A DNA stretch of 35,504 nucleotides from Desulfovibrionales bacterium (GCA_012727715.1 JAAYGN010000046.1:1-35504), one strand, 5' to 3'; positions 14,924-23,631 are shown, numbered from the stretch's first letter. The notes: a model not told the origin generated them from the sequence alone. Translations and numbers: made by a program.

Positions 14924-15400
14924 TTATTTTTTGAGCATGCTGGCTAAAAGACGTAAATGGCTCCGCTCTTCATCAATGCAGGCCTTAACATGCTTTTTCT
15001 CACTTTCAGGAACAAACTCTAGCATTTCCACAAAAAATAAAATGGTGTCTTTTTCAAAGCCCATGGCTGTTTCAATAGCTTCTTTGGGGGTACCCATGAA
15101 TTGCTGCAAATGCTCAACATCACCCAAACGAAACAGGGTATGGGAGTCCAACAGATAGGCAAGATACGCAAGATATTCATCTTCTTCAGCCCAAGCAGGA
15201 AGCACAACAGATCCAACTTTTTCATATAATTTACGAAAAATTTCTCGATGCTTGGCTTCCTCATGAGCTAAAAAGGTAAAGAGTTCCTTTAGCTTTGGGT
15301 CTGAAGTAATATCTATTAAACGATTATAAAAAACTTCGCCCCTGGTTTCTACTTCCTGAGCAGCTAACAAAATATCTGTCGCTCTAAATATTGCGGCCAT
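14924..15400 (-). CDS. Ferritin-like diiron protein (rubrerythrin domain without rubredoxin)
   Basis: A four-helix-bundle diiron protein of 158 residues. Iron ligands can be placed in EVETRGEVFYNRL (16-28), HEEAKHREIF with E48xxH51, FEKDTILFFVEML, and DEERSHLRLL (second ExxH). There is no CxxC rubredoxin-type Fe site at the C-terminus, so it resembles the erythrin/YciF-like stand-alone members rather than full rubrerythrin. Roles in peroxide reduction or iron handling are plausible in an anaerobe. It begins 8 nt after flxA ends on the same strand, so it is probably the last gene of the hdr-flx transcript. A link between oxidative-stress defence and that complex is inference. Confidence 0.9.
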   Translation of the reverse strand: MAAIFRATDILLAAQEVETRGEVFYNRLIDITSDPKLKELFTFLAHEEAKHREIFRKLYEKVGSVVLPAWAEEDEYLAYLAYLLDSHTLFRLGDVEHLQQFMGTPKEAIETAMGFEKDTILFFVEMLEFVPESEKKHVKACIDEERSHLRLLASMLKK

Positions 15401-15408
15401 ACGTTCTC

Positions 15409-16239
15409 CTAAAGTTCTGAAGGCAATTCTTTGAGTTGGGCATAGGTAAAAACAGGACCATCAAGGCACACATACTTTGTGCCAATATTACATCGCCCAC
15501 AAATCCCTACCCCACATTTCATGCGCTTTTCCAATGTGGTAATAATATTTTCATCTTCAAAACCCAACTTTTTCAAGGCTTGCAAGGTGAACTTGATCAT
15601 GATTGGCGGCCCACAAGTAATGGCAAAAGTATCTTTCGGCTTGGGGGCAATATCCAGTAAAACATTGGGAATAAGCCCCACCTGATGCTCCCAACCTTCA
15701 GCTGGATTATCAATGGTCAGCACTGTCTGAACATCTTTGCGGCTTATCCATTCTGGAAGTTCAGCCTTGTACGTCAAATCCGCAGGACTGCGCGCCCCAT
15801 AGAGCAAGGTGATGTTCTTATAGCTTGTGCGGTTGTCAAGCATATATACAAATAACGTTCGCAATGGGGCCATGCCAATACCACCGCCAATAAAGACAAT
15901 ATTCTTGCCCTGCAATGCTTCAATGGGAAAGGAGTTGCCCAAAGGAGCACGTACGCCAATGTGATCACCAGGTTGTAATTGGTGTAATTTGGAAGTTACC
16001 TCGCCCACCCGCATGACACTAAACTGTAAATACTCCATGCGTGTGGGAGAGGAATTAATGACAAAAGTTGACTCACCCACGCCAAAAACCGAGAGTTGCC
16101 CGACCTGACCTGGACGAAAGGTAAAATTCTTCATGCGCTCTTCGTTATTGAGCACGACCCGAAACGTTTTGATATTATGGGTCTCCTGGATGGTCTCAAC
16201 AATAGTCGCCATTTCCGGGAGATAGGGATTCATATTCAT
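15409..16239 (-). CDS. flxA: FlxA: FAD/NAD(P)H-binding oxidoreductase subunit
   Basis: This subunit is the NADH entry/exit point of the Flx-Hdr complex. It has ferredoxin-reductase fold domains: FRPGQVGQLSVFG (41-53, FAD), the NAD-binding GGGIGMAPLR (118-127), and a C-terminal [2Fe-2S]-type cluster with Cys242/247/250/258 (KCGVGICGRC...C), as in AsrB and dihydroorotate dehydrogenase electron-transfer subunits. The start is taken at 16239 (MNMNPYLP), not the longer reading, because AGGAG lies 8 nt upstream and the ATGA overlap with flxB is exact. Letter assignment follows the D. vulgaris flxABCD-hdrABC cluster, which I recall from the literature. It is followed 8 nt later by a ferritin-like gene. 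Confidence 0.93.
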   Translation of the reverse strand: MNMNPYLPEMATIVETIQETHNIKTFRVVLNNEERMKNFTFRPGQVGQLSVFGVGESTFVINSSPTRMEYLQFSVMRVGEVTSKLHQLQPGDHIGVRAPLGNSFPIEALQGKNIVFIGGGIGMAPLRTLFVYMLDNRTSYKNITLLYGARSPADLTYKAELPEWISRKDVQTVLTIDNPAEGWEHQVGLIPNVLLDIAPKPKDTFAITCGPPIMIKFTLQALKKLGFEDENIITTLEKRMKCGVGICGRCNIGTKYVCLDGPVFTYAQLKELPSEL

Positions 16240-17261
16240 TGGGCATACTCCTGCGCTGCGTTCACTATCTGCCGGATATCCACTCCAGTTGGACACTGTT
16301 TGATACAGCGACCGCACCCGCAACAAGCCATGATCCCTCCATACAGATCCGGATAATAGCTAAATTTATGCCCTACCCTGTTTTTCAGTCGATGGGCTTT
16401 GGTTGGCCGTGGGTTATGTCCACTGGCTTCCAGAGTAAAGGTGTGGGACATGCAATTGTCCCAGGTACGGATGCGTTGGCTGGTCAATCCCAAATCATTA
16501 TCTGTAATGTTAAAGCAATAACAGGTGGGACACATGTAGGTGCAGGCACCACATGAAATACACTTGGCTGACTGGACTTCCCAAAAGTCCATATCATCAA
16601 ACCGCTCTAAAATTTTAGCAGGAGCTGACGAATAATCGTGAGCTTGACCCATCAGCTCCAGGGCGTGCCCATGCTTGGCTTGGGCTTGTTGTCCCCGATC
16701 TTGAGCATCTTCAAAAAAGGAATGGGTAACTATTTCTTGTCCTTGATCAGAAATAGCCTGAGCTACATAGCCTTCCCCAACCAAAGTCAGCAAAATGTCT
16801 GACCCAGCAGTATCAGCCGGACCACTCCCCACACTGTGACAAAAACAGGTGGTTTCAGGCTGATCACAGGCCAAGGTGATAAAAATACTATTCTCCCGCC
16901 GGTGGATAAAATGCTGATCCCTTATTTTTTCTGTGATAAAGACCGGATCTAAGAGGAGCTTGCCTCTGGCGTCGCAGGGCCTAGCTCCCATGACCAATGT
17001 TTTTCCCTGGGGCAATGTTTCCGTTAACTCGGGCTTTTTATTTTCTTCTACCCTTTGGACCAGAAGCAACGATTCTGTCTGGGGTAAGGTTGCCATTTTG
17101 GCAGAAACAGCAGCCATGCGTGAATGCATGTCCAGGGTCATACCTGGGTGAAAACGACGAAAAGTCACCGTTCCACCTTGAGCAACAGGAGCCAAAACGC
17201 GATAGACGGATGACAATTCCTCCGTCAGGCGTAGTAAATTTTTCTTGGTGATATATTTCAT
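16236..17261 (-). CDS. flxB: FlxB: iron-sulfur electron-transfer subunit (AsrA-like)
   Basis: A 341-residue protein like anaerobic sulfite reductase subunit A. The N-terminal half contains VMGARPCDARGKLLLDPVF and CDQPETTCFCHSVG. The C-terminal half holds two [4Fe-4S] motifs, CISCGACTYMCPTC and CCGCGRCIKQCP. It would pass electrons between the FAD/NAD subunit FlxA and the rest of the Flx-Hdr complex. The start is ATG 17261: the ATG shares its A with the flxC stop in TAATG, with GAGG 7 nt upstream; a TTG six bases earlier is rejected. It overlaps flxA by 4 nt. The B/C naming is by position and could be swapped. Confidence 0.9.
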   Translation of the reverse strand: MKYITKKNLLRLTEELSSVYRVLAPVAQGGTVTFRRFHPGMTLDMHSRMAAVSAKMATLPQTESLLLVQRVEENKKPELTETLPQGKTLVMGARPCDARGKLLLDPVFITEKIRDQHFIHRRENSIFITLACDQPETTCFCHSVGSGPADTAGSDILLTLVGEGYVAQAISDQGQEIVTHSFFEDAQDRGQQAQAKHGHALELMGQAHDYSSAPAKILERFDDMDFWEVQSAKCISCGACTYMCPTCYCFNITDNDLGLTSQRIRTWDNCMSHTFTLEASGHNPRPTKAHRLKNRVGHKFSYYPDLYGGIMACCGCGRCIKQCPTGVDIRQIVNAAQEYAQ

Positions 17262-18217
17262 TACCAACCTCGCTCTTTAATGCCCTCTTCTTCAACCTTG
17301 AAGGTCAATAATGGTGGCGTTTGCTCCAGGGCTGTACCAGCCCGATGCTCAAATACATCTTGAACCTGTTTGTTCATATAGCGCCGTAAAAGCAATAATG
17401 GAATATCCACAGGGCAAGCCCGTTCACATTCACCACACTCAGTGCAGCGCCCGGTCAGATGGGAAACATGAATCAATTGAAACATCATGTTTTCACCAGG
17501 AGTATTTTCCTGGCCCAGCCACAAAGGATCGCGGCTGGTTGAGATACAAAAATCTCGGCAAACACACATGGGACAGGCATTGCGACAGGCATAACAACGA
17601 ATGCAGCGGCTCATGGTTTCCTGCCAAAAGGCAAATTTTTCAGCTTCAGATTTGGCTTCAAACTCCTCCTGACAGGCAAGAGTGGTCAATACTTTGGATT
17701 CCTGCGGGCTGCCCACCAGGACATCAGCAATCAAGGCATTGGGATATTGGCATATTTGACACTTGTCCGCTGCAATGTCGGCCATGTGCAGTATTGTTGT
17801 CTGCCCGGATGCAGTAATGCTCAGAGTATCTGTACTGAGGTCCACAGCCTCCACAAATCCTGGGTCCACAGGCAGTGCTGCGCGAATTTTGCGGTGACTG
17901 ACTACACCTGAACAACAAAGCCCAAAGACAACAAGGTCATCTCTGGTGATCAGGTTCTCATTCAACAGCTGGATAACACTGCGACTGTCACAGCCTTTGA
18001 CAATAATACCGACTTTTTTTCCTCGCAGTCCAGGCAAATATGTGGCCAAATTATGCACAGCCAAGGGACCAATAACCAGCCTGTCCAAATCAGCTTCAGA
18101 ACGGATGAAAAGTGGTGTGGCGTGAAGCTGATCGTAGCCCTGTTCCCAGCCAATGACACAATCAAGCTCACCAAGACGACTTTTTATGGCTGTTTTGAGA
18201 TCATCCAATGGGGACAT
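17261..18217 (-). CDS. flxC: FlxC: 4Fe-4S dicluster electron-transfer subunit
   Basis: A 318-residue protein. The N-terminal part resembles the FrhB/HdrF-like accessory fold (VGIIVKGCDSRSVIQLL). It is followed by single Cys pairs (CQICQYPNA) and two [4Fe-4S] motifs, CIRCYACRNACPMCVC and CTECGECERACPVDIP. It is predicted to wire FlxA/FlxB to FlxD-HdrA. The ATG at 18217 has a strong SD (AAAGGAG, 5 nt), so the 10-residue longer reading is rejected. It starts 11 nt after flxD stops and shares one base with flxB (TAATG), consistent with one tightly coupled transcript. Confidence 0.9.
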   Translation of the reverse strand: MSPLDDLKTAIKSRLGELDCVIGWEQGYDQLHATPLFIRSEADLDRLVIGPLAVHNLATYLPGLRGKKVGIIVKGCDSRSVIQLLNENLITRDDLVVFGLCCSGVVSHRKIRAALPVDPGFVEAVDLSTDTLSITASGQTTILHMADIAADKCQICQYPNALIADVLVGSPQESKVLTTLACQEEFEAKSEAEKFAFWQETMSRCIRCYACRNACPMCVCRDFCISTSRDPLWLGQENTPGENMMFQLIHVSHLTGRCTECGECERACPVDIPLLLLRRYMNKQVQDVFEHRAGTALEQTPPLLTFKVEEEGIKERGW

Positions 18218-18228
18218 ACATTCTCCTT

Positions 18229-18720
18229 TTACCCATGACAGGGACACCCCTGCCCCTCACTGGCCTGCACAGCCAGTTTGTTCCATTCTGTCTCGGAAAC
18301 CGGATTAAAACTTGGCGCTGGTCCCAAGGTATGGATACCACGGGTGAATTCCGTAACCACATGCTGCCAGCGTTGCCCTTCAGAGGCAGAGACCCAGGTG
18401 TATTCAAAACGTCGGTTATCAATTCCAGTTATGGGCAAGAATCGCTTGAGCATTTCCAGACGTCTGCGGGCATAAAAATTCCCCTCGGCATAATGACAGT
18501 CCCGAGGATGGCATCCAGACACAAGCACACCGTCAGCTCCATTCATGAACGCCCGGACAATAAATAATGGATCAATCCGACCAGAACAGGGGACACGAAT
18601 AATACGCAAATCCGTAGGCTGAACAAATCGCCCTACCCCAGCTGTATCTGCCCCTCCATAGGAGCACCAATTACATAAAAAACCAACTATTCGTAATTCG
18701 CGAATATTTTGGGGGGACAT
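18229..18720 (-). CDS. flxD: FlxD: MvhD-like [2Fe-2S] subunit
   Basis: MvhD-type proteins link an electron-donating module to HdrA. The cluster ligands are visible: Cys16/Cys19 (GFLCNWCSYGGAD), Cys45 (VPCSGRID), Cys70 (VSGCHP) and Cys75 (RDCHYAEGN). The length of 163 residues is usual, and a short GCPCHG tail adds two Cys. There is no hydrogenase gene nearby, so the donor is the Flx (NADH) module rather than MvhAG. The gene begins 34 nt inside the end of hdrA with GGAGG about 10 nt upstream. This is an unusually long overlap compared with the 1-8 nt overlaps elsewhere in the cluster, which suggests strong coupling to HdrA. Confidence 0.93.
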   Translation of the reverse strand: MSPQNIRELRIVGFLCNWCSYGGADTAGVGRFVQPTDLRIIRVPCSGRIDPLFIVRAFMNGADGVLVSGCHPRDCHYAEGNFYARRRLEMLKRFLPITGIDNRRFEYTWVSASEGQRWQHVVTEFTRGIHTLGPAPSFNPVSETEWNKLAVQASEGQGCPCHG

Positions 18721-20669
18721 AGGGCCTGGACCTCCGCAAGGATCTGGTTATCAGTAAAATGTTCGAGCTGAATAGCTCCCTGAGGACAGGTCACCGTGCA
18801 AATACCGCAACCCTGACAAACCGTGTCAATGACCTCAGCTTTGGGATTACCAAAGCGATCAGCCACTTCCTTAATGGCTCCAAAGGGGCAAGTCTGGATA
18901 CATTTGCCACAGCCCACACAACGCGGCTGATTGACCCTGGCTACAGCTGGGTCAGATTCCAGCTCTTTTTTGGATAAAAGGCCCAGAACTTTAGCGGCAG
19001 CAGCGCTGCCCTGGCTAACAGAAGCCGGGATATCCTTAGGGCCCTGGCAAGCACCAGCCAAATAAACTCCTGCGGTGTTGGTCTCCACAGGCTTGAGCTT
19101 GGGATGGCTTTCGACAAAAAATCCATACTGGTCTGGACAAACCCGTAATTTTTCGCCCAACTGGGCTGCACCAGCTGCTGCTTCAGCACCCACGGCCAGT
19201 ACAACCAAATCTGCCTGGACCTCTACCTGGGTTCCAGCCAGGGTGTCTGCTCCACGCACAAGAAGTTTGTCATCTTGAGGGTAAATCATGGAAACACGAC
19301 CACGCACATAGTGTGCACCGTATTCCTCCATGGCCCGGCGGGTAAATTCATCATACAATTTACCAGGTGAGCGGATATCCATATAAAAAACAAAGGATTG
19401 TGAGTCTGGCAAATGATCCTTGGTCAAGATGGCCTGCTTGGCAGTATACATGCAGCAAAATCCTGAACAATAGGGACGATCCACCGAACGATCTCTTGAA
19501 CCCACACACTGAATAAAAACGATATTTTTGGGCTCCTTTCCATCCGAAGGCCTCTTGATTTGCCCGCCAGTGGGACCAGAAGCAGACAAAAGGCGTTCAT
19601 ACTGCATGCTGGTAATGATATCTGGATAGCGCCCCTGCCCATATTGAGGATACTTGTGCCAATCAAAAAGATCATAACCAGTGGCCACAATCACTGCACC
19701 CACATCCACATCCACCAATTCGTCTTTTTGTTCATAATCAATACATTTGAGTGGACAAACGGTAGCACATATCCCGCATTTACCTTGCGTCAATTTAAGG
19801 CAGGATTGAGGGTTAATGGCTGCCTTTTTGGGTATGGCCTGAGGAAAAGGAATATTGATGGATGGGGCGGTACATAAATTTTCATTAAAGGGGTCTGGAT
19901 GCTTATGGCTGGGGCATTTTTCAAGACATAAGCCACATCCATTACAGACATTCCAATCAACATAGGTTGCCTTACGACGAATGGTTATGTGAAAGTTACC
20001 CACATATCCGCCCACACTTTCAACTTCAGCACAGGCATACAGGGTAATCTTTGGATGTTGGGCAATATCCACCATTTTAGGACCAAGAACACAAGAAGAG
20101 CAGTCCACAGTAGGAAAAGTTTTATCCAGCTTGGCCATTTTACCGCCAATGCTTTGTTCACGTTCAATTAAGACTACTTCCTGACCACCATCAGCACAGT
20201 CCAGGGCGGCCTGAATTCCAGCCACTCCACCACCAATAACCAGGACACGTTTTACGGTTTCAAAACGCTTGGGTATCAGAGGACGGTTGCGACGCAATTT
20301 TTCCACTGCCATGCGCACCAATTCTTGAGCCTTGATGGTATTGTCTTCCATGATTTTTCCAATCCAGGAAACATGCTCGCGAATATTGGCCATTTCAAAC
20401 ATATAACGGTTCAAGCCTGCTCTCTCCACAGCACGACGAAAAGTCTGCTCATGCATACGTGGAGTACAGGAAGCAACCACTACTCCATCAAGCTGTTGTT
20501 CCTTGACTGCGGCAATAATACCATCTTGGCCCGGCTCAGAACAAGCATACATGGTATCCGTAGAAAAAACCACATCTGGGTAGGTAAGAGCTTTAGCTGC
20601 AACCTTTGGACAATCAACAGTGCCAGCAATATTGCTACCACAGTGACAGATGAAAACTCCGATGCGCAT
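18687..20669 (-). CDS. hdrA: HdrA-like FAD iron-sulfur subunit
   Basis: HdrA carries the bifurcating flavin of heterodisulfide-reductase-like complexes. The 660 residues show an N-terminal domain (ICHCGSNIAG, YACSEPGQ), a thioredoxin-reductase-like FAD fold with GGGVAG (146-151) and IERE, the conserved DCSSCVLGPKMVD (189-201), a ferredoxin pair (Cys242/245/248/252 and the GKCGICATVCP region), and two C-terminal [4Fe-4S] motifs CVGCGKCIQTCP and CQGCGICTVTCP. This is the full-length form with all cluster motifs, not truncated. The ATG has AGGGGG six bases upstream. It starts 9 nt after hdrB and overlaps flxD by 34 nt. Confidence 0.96.
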   Translation of the reverse strand: MRIGVFICHCGSNIAGTVDCPKVAAKALTYPDVVFSTDTMYACSEPGQDGIIAAVKEQQLDGVVVASCTPRMHEQTFRRAVERAGLNRYMFEMANIREHVSWIGKIMEDNTIKAQELVRMAVEKLRRNRPLIPKRFETVKRVLVIGGGVAGIQAALDCADGGQEVVLIEREQSIGGKMAKLDKTFPTVDCSSCVLGPKMVDIAQHPKITLYACAEVESVGGYVGNFHITIRRKATYVDWNVCNGCGLCLEKCPSHKHPDPFNENLCTAPSINIPFPQAIPKKAAINPQSCLKLTQGKCGICATVCPLKCIDYEQKDELVDVDVGAVIVATGYDLFDWHKYPQYGQGRYPDIITSMQYERLLSASGPTGGQIKRPSDGKEPKNIVFIQCVGSRDRSVDRPYCSGFCCMYTAKQAILTKDHLPDSQSFVFYMDIRSPGKLYDEFTRRAMEEYGAHYVRGRVSMIYPQDDKLLVRGADTLAGTQVEVQADLVVLAVGAEAAAGAAQLGEKLRVCPDQYGFFVESHPKLKPVETNTAGVYLAGACQGPKDIPASVSQGSAAAAKVLGLLSKKELESDPAVARVNQPRCVGCGKCIQTCPFGAIKEVADRFGNPKAEVIDTVCQGCGICTVTCPQGAIQLEHFTDNQILAEVQALCPPKIFANYE

Positions 20670-20678
20670 TGTTTCCCC

Positions 20679-21563
20679 CTATTTCACTGGCACGGGTTGT
20701 TTGATCTTACCCAAAACACGATGTGGATCTACACACAACTTGTTCAAGCCCAGTTCAGTTCGATCAAGACCCAAAGCATAGCCCATAAGTTGAGTGTAAT
20801 AAAAAACAGGCATCTGGAAATTTTCTCCCAGGGCCCTGTTTATCTGCCCTTGTCGCAAATCCAAGTTCATCTGACACAAGGGACAAGCTGTAACCAAACA
20901 GTCAGCCCCAAGACGACGAGCAGCATCCAGCAATTTTCCAGATAAACGAGCCACAATATCTCCCCTGGGAATGCCGTAAGAAGCACCACAGCACTCCACC
21001 TTGAGGGGGAAAGGCAGGACTTCCGCGCCCAGGGCGCACATAAGCCTGTCCATGGCCATGGGATTTTCATGATCATCAAAGCGCATTAACACCGGAGGAC
21101 GATTCATAATACACCCATAATAACAGGCAATTTTTATCCCTGTTAACGGATTGACGACCTTGGACAGGATCAGTTGAGGGTCAACCTGCTCATCGAAAAC
21201 CTGCAACACAGACTTGGTTTCCACATTGGTTCGACAGGGAATATCAAGCAAAGCATTGACCTGGTCACGAAAATCCTGATGTGCCATTTTATGCGCAGCA
21301 GTGCGCAAATTCGTCAAACAACTTGGACAAGGTGTCGCCACCTGATCAAGGCCCATACCTTCTACCTGTGCCAGGTTGCGGGCAGATAAAGCTGCAGAAA
21401 GAACATGGTTGACTGTATGCGCCGGACTTGAACCACAGCAGCTCCAATCTTCCACATCCACAAGATCAACCTGTAAAGCTCGGCAGACAGCACGAGTCGA
21501 ACTGTCATACTCCACAGATGTGCCCAGCCCTGAACACCCAGGATAATAAGCAATTTTAGCCAT
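20679..21563 (-). CDS. hdrB: HdrB-like heterodisulfide-reductase catalytic subunit
   Basis: HdrB binds two noncubane [4Fe-4S] clusters that cleave a disulfide. Both CCG-type cysteine motifs are complete: Cys10, Cys42-Cys43, Cys79/Cys82, and Cys151, Cys191-Cys192, Cys227/Cys230. Disulfide reduction is therefore expected; in sulfate reducers the partner is proposed to be DsrC rather than CoM-S-S-CoB. The start is ATG 21563 (MAKIAYYPGC), since AAGGAGG lies 5 nt upstream and the homologous N-terminus begins there; the 9-residue longer reading is rejected. It overlaps hdrC by 8 nt. Confidence 0.95.
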   Translation of the reverse strand: MAKIAYYPGCSGLGTSVEYDSSTRAVCRALQVDLVDVEDWSCCGSSPAHTVNHVLSAALSARNLAQVEGMGLDQVATPCPSCLTNLRTAAHKMAHQDFRDQVNALLDIPCRTNVETKSVLQVFDEQVDPQLILSKVVNPLTGIKIACYYGCIMNRPPVLMRFDDHENPMAMDRLMCALGAEVLPFPLKVECCGASYGIPRGDIVARLSGKLLDAARRLGADCLVTACPLCQMNLDLRQGQINRALGENFQMPVFYYTQLMGYALGLDRTELGLNKLCVDPHRVLGKIKQPVPVK

Positions 21564-22116
21564 TGATGCCTCCTTGGCGAAAACGCTCAAATATCCGTGC
21601 TACCTGCTCACGTCCCTGAACAGGATGGGGCTTAAACGGCAATTTGCCGCGCATAAGAGCTGTGGGAGCCAAATCAACATCAGTAAAAATTCGACCCGAA
21701 CGAGTCATATAAGCAACCATAAGACCCATTTCATAGGCTCGGCCATGGCGCTCCACAGACTTTAAAAAGGAATCCACAAAAACCTTTACTGCTCTTTCCG
21801 TAGCATACCCAGCCTCTCGAGCCATATGACGACAAACATCCATGACCAAAGCAACATCAATGAGATTGGGACAGCGTGTTGTACAGGACTGACATGATCC
21901 GCACAGCCACAAGGAGCGACTTTGGAGTACAGCCTCCTTTTGTCCAGCCTGAATTAGGCGCATTATCTGACTGACAGAATAGTCATAGGCAAAGGTGTAC
22001 GGGCATCCCGCCGTACAATTACCGCACTGGTAGCATGTTTTTAGATTCTGATGGCTACGGGACTCGACTTCAGCAATAAAATCCTGGTCAGCTGTAGTCA
22101 GATCAAAAGTTTGCAT
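21556..22116 (-). CDS. hdrC: HdrC-like 4Fe-4S electron-transfer subunit
   Basis: A 186-residue soluble ferredoxin-type subunit that passes electrons from HdrA to HdrB. Two [4Fe-4S] motifs: Cys28/31/34/38 (CYQCGNCTAGCP) and Cys72/75/78/82 (CGSCQSCTTRCP). It is the first gene of the hdrCBA-flxDCBA run. The upstream region (22117-22277) is AT-rich; I could not find a convincing -35/-10 pair there. In D. vulgaris an alcohol dehydrogenase gene accompanies this cluster, but none is in this window. Confidence 0.95.
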   Translation of the reverse strand: MQTFDLTTADQDFIAEVESRSHQNLKTCYQCGNCTAGCPYTFAYDYSVSQIMRLIQAGQKEAVLQSRSLWLCGSCQSCTTRCPNLIDVALVMDVCRHMAREAGYATERAVKVFVDSFLKSVERHGRAYEMGLMVAYMTRSGRIFTDVDLAPTALMRGKLPFKPHPVQGREQVARIFERFRQGGING

Positions 22117-22277
22117 AAGGTACCCACCATGGTAAAAAAAGAATAATGACTGGTTGCTCGTGTATGCTTGACAAGATTTTTTTCAAATATTTATCAATCT
22201 GATATGATTTTGAAACTTTGGTACGATAAAAGTATTCCACCTTTCAAGGAAAAAACCTGTATATTTATACTTAATAC

Positions 22278-23246
22278 TTATCTGTCCTGTCTTTTTTGTG
22301 CCTCTAAATCCTGAGAGTCAAACTCTTCGTCACGAGCTTGTTGAAAACCATAATCCAATAATTTGATGGTTTCTTCATGACGAACTTGGGCAGTAGCAGC
22401 CCCTAAAACCACAGCCAGCAATCGCAGATCACCTCGTTTGGCTGTAGCCACAATGCTGTACCCTGAGGCAGAAACAAATCCGGTCTTAAGGCCATCAAGA
22501 CCGGGATAGCTTCTCAGTAACGTGTTGGGATTGCTATGGGTAGTTCCTTGATAGGTATGGGTAGCCAGGGAATGCAGTGCCAGAGCCTGAGGAAAACGTT
22601 GTATATAGCTCATGGCTAGTTGCGCAAGATCACGGGCAGTCGATATCTGTCCGACAGCTGGCAAGCCATGAACATTTTTAAAAACAGTTTTGGTCATGCC
22701 CAGGGTTTTGGCCTTATCATTCATCTGCCGAATAAACCTGGCAGGATTGCCTTGGGTCAGATACTCACTCATGGCCACACAGGCATTATTGGCAGAAATC
22801 ACACTCATACCTTTGACCAACTCAGCCAAGGCCACTTTTTCTCCTTGGACGAGAGACATATTGGCTCCACCAGTTTGTATGGCCTGAGCACTGATGGGTA
22901 TAGGAGTACCCCAAGAAAGAGCACCATGGTCGAGGGCTTCGTAAATCAAATACAAGGTTACAAGTTTAGTCAAGGAGGCTGGGGCCATACCTTTATCGGC
23001 GTTAAATTCATAATACACCTGCCCTGTAGTCATGTTCACCAAAAATGCAGCCCGTGTACTCAAGTGCAAGGCGTGCTTGGAAGATACTCCCCTTTGCTCT
23101 TCACCCCAAAAAGCAGAGACTACTCTCTTATTTTGATCATGTACTTTTGCTGCCAAGCCAGGTTCGTGGGCAAAACTTACAAATTCTGTGGGCACAGTGC
23201 TTAAGCACAACAACAAAAAAGATAAAATATAAAATAATGTTCTCAT
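22278..23246 (-). CDS. D-alanyl-D-alanine carboxypeptidase (S11 family, PBP5/6-like)
   Basis: This periplasmic serine hydrolase trims the terminal D-Ala from peptidoglycan pentapeptides. It has an N-terminal signal peptide (hydrophobic 4-20, cleavage near FAHEPG). All active-site motifs are present: SLTK (Ser91, Lys94), SAN (151-153) and KTG (254-256). At 322 residues it lacks the C-terminal PBP5 beta domain and membrane-anchor helix; instead it ends in a polar, charged tail (FDSQDLEAQKRQDR). It may therefore be soluble or loosely attached. It is divergent from mgtE, with its own promoter region, and is not joined to the hdr cluster (161 nt away). Confidence 0.94.
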   Translation of the reverse strand: MRTLFYILSFLLLCLSTVPTEFVSFAHEPGLAAKVHDQNKRVVSAFWGEEQRGVSSKHALHLSTRAAFLVNMTTGQVYYEFNADKGMAPASLTKLVTLYLIYEALDHGALSWGTPIPISAQAIQTGGANMSLVQGEKVALAELVKGMSVISANNACVAMSEYLTQGNPARFIRQMNDKAKTLGMTKTVFKNVHGLPAVGQISTARDLAQLAMSYIQRFPQALALHSLATHTYQGTTHSNPNTLLRSYPGLDGLKTGFVSASGYSIVATAKRGDLRLLAVVLGAATAQVRHEETIKLLDYGFQQARDEEFDSQDLEAQKRQDR

Positions 23247-23631
23247 AACGTGTTGCCTTGAAAACTTTTTTTAAACTATCTCTTAATCACGTAAAATCAA
23301 TAGCAAGTAACATCATAATTTAATTGATAAAAGCATAATTAGTGCACAAGGCTGTCAAGTAGATGCCAAGTTTATCTTTAACCATCTTTTAAATTGTGCT
23401 TATGAATTTCGACAAATAATATCAGTAAGTTAGAATAATACAAAATAAAAAAATCCGATTACACTCTAGACAATTGCACAACCAACAACGTAAGCATTCA
23501 GGTTCATTTGTACTTCAGAGCACAAAAAAAGCTAGTGATAGTCTTGAAGTACATTGACAGTTATCTTGGCGCAGGTCTTTTTGCCTGCCTTGGTATTTTA
23601 TCCTTTGTTTGAACCATCAAGGAATATGCTT
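23247..23631. other. AT-rich divergent intergenic region with an 8-bp inverted repeat
   Basis: This holds the promoters of the carboxypeptidase (leftward) and mgtE (rightward). A perfect inverted repeat GTACTTCA (23510-23517) / TGAAGTAC (23545-23552) lies about 80 nt before the mgtE ATG and is followed directly by TTGACA (23554-23559), with only a poor -10. I looked for M-box-like magnesium riboswitch features in the mgtE leader and saw none. No small gene is evident. Confidence 0.45.

Noticed and set aside
20325-20945. 206-codon plus-strand frame opposite hdrA/hdrB
   Set aside because: A shadow of two well-supported genes; the translation has no recognisable domain.
22620-23204. 194-codon plus-strand frame opposite the carboxypeptidase
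   Set aside because: Antisense shadow; the minus strand has SxxK, SxN and KTG in order.
23247-23631. Magnesium (M-box) riboswitch upstream of mgtE
   Set aside because: None of the family's conserved segments that I know is present, and no terminator hairpin precedes the gene.
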